Origin: Crocodylus rhombifer
Taxonomy: Eukaryota > Chordata > Crocodylia > Crocodylidae
Length of the DNA stretch: 64,000 bases
Reading direction: 5' to 3'
Assembly: GCA_038503035.1 (NCBI GenBank)
Contig: JAVSML010024591.1
Span: forward strand, 34,060 to 98,059
The position numbers and the translations under genes are program-made. Each line of letters begins with the position of its first letter. The first letter of the stretch is position 1. Shown here piece after piece: positions 63,024 through 64,000 of this stretch. The notes below the pieces were generated by a model, which did no database searches, was not told the origin of the DNA, and worked only from the letters and a program-made list of their open reading frames with translations.

Positions 63024-64000
63024 CACTGGTAACAGATAGGCCACATTTTAGGTCTCAGAGATATACTGTATTTTTGTGATAAGCATCTACAAATGTATTA
63101 TCAGGCAGCCGATTCCGATGTAGAGAAGGAAGGTTTCTTTAAGTATGTTTCTTTAACTATGTACTTTCTTTGTACGTGGCACTAGAGGATACTTTTGAAA
63201 ATATGTCTTTATAAGAATCTCAACAAAGTTCTGAATACACTTTTGCAACAAAGTTAAAGAAAACATAAAAAGATCACAAAGCTGGTAAAGAACTTTTTAG
63301 TGGTCACCAATGGTATGTCTATGCTGCTCAATGGTAGCAGCAACCATTGCTGTGCTAACAGACAGTCCATTTCTTCATGTATTACCTAAAATGACTATAT
63401 CCTTTCTGACTCAGGTGGTAATGCATGCAGAGTGAGCACAGCCTGTCTGCATGGAGCTGCCTGATACCATAAGTGGTAGAGACACCCTTTAAGGCCTGAC
63501 TAAAAGTACACTGTATTTCATAGAAAGACTCAGATGGACTTCACAAAGCTATTTCTAACACTCTAGTGAAGGATGTGAGATCTGCAGTCAGTTTAACAAA
63601 TTCACTTAAAACATGATTAACAGGATGAATAAGTTTCTGCATAAAATAATACTTGATTTTGGGCCTGTAGAACACTATTTCTAGCTCACAGAGAGGGTGG
63701 CCCCATCAAAAGTAATGAATCATCTCAGAGTAGTAGGATCTTGTGAGATTTTTTTTTTATTGGCAAGCTGATAGAGAATCAATTAAAATAGGCTCCCCAA
63801 CATGCACACTACTTAGCCAAAGCAACTATTCTGGTAGATGTCACCAGATGGTGCTGTGATACAATATACTATTTTTTTTCTTAGGGTGTGAATAAATATT
63901 CAACCTCAAGATTTATGCTTCCTTTGAAACAGGCATGGGTACTGGGCTGAGACTGGTAAAGTAAAAATAAAGGATGCTATATGATTTTTAAGTGCTTCCC
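63024..64000. other. Intron sequence to window end
   Basis: AT-rich with a poly-T run near 63750. No exon with both splice sites and no recognised element was found. The ADGB-like gene should continue beyond this edge. Confidence 0.35.

Noticed and set aside
1..64000. CRISPR arrays, operons, phage or defence-system genes
   Set aside because: Intron-exon structure, CR1 and hAT elements show vertebrate DNA; no spaced direct-repeat array or prokaryotic-type coding density exists here.

Overview
This is vertebrate nuclear DNA, not prokaryotic. It is intron-rich and AT-leaning, and it is dense in CR1 LINEs and short hAT-like DNA elements with 8-bp target duplications. CR1 plus abundant hAT-type miniature elements suggests a sauropsid; a crocodilian (or possibly turtle) is my best guess, but this is inference. 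There is one 400-N assembly gap (42928-43327).

The only host gene I can support lies on the minus strand. Eight exons between 61505 and 13702 join in frame with consensus GT/AG borders and matching phases, giving the last ~401 residues and stop codon of a lysine-rich, coiled-coil protein. I recognise it, from memory of the family, as the C-terminal part of androglobin (ADGB), a testis/cilium-associated calpain-like and globin chimera. The calpain-like, globin and IQ parts would lie in exons beyond position 64000. A candidate polyadenylation signal sits ~240 nt after the stop (13457-13462).

Layout: 1-13440 is 3' flank, filled with hAT-like and other miniature elements plus CR1 tails; it also holds a phase-compatible, lysine-rich candidate terminal exon at 6980-7135. 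From 13440 to 31794 are six exons (the last six of the gene), with hAT-like insertions at 16878 and 20174 and a CR1 with an intact reverse transcriptase frame at 25763-28500. From 31795 to 54684 is a ~22.9-kb intron packed with nested mobile DNA. It holds a 1.0-kb hAT (32885), a 1.9-kb hAT with a CR1 inside it (35974-37854), the second copy of a 2.3-kb hAT-like family (50778; first copy at 28721), and a curious 94-bp open-frame unit present twice at ~98% identity (45492 and 50451). From 54685 to 64000 are two more exons, another CR1 (57840-59532) and palindromic miniature elements.

Most long open frames in the GC-rich stretches (1.1-1.9, 29-30.8, 36-36.8, 51-52.9 kb) are by-products of mobile-element sequence. 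No RNA genes, CRISPR arrays or gene clusters were found. I do not see a new biological system. The items most worth a second look are the duplicated 94-bp unit, the alternative terminal exon candidate and the foldback-rich hAT families.
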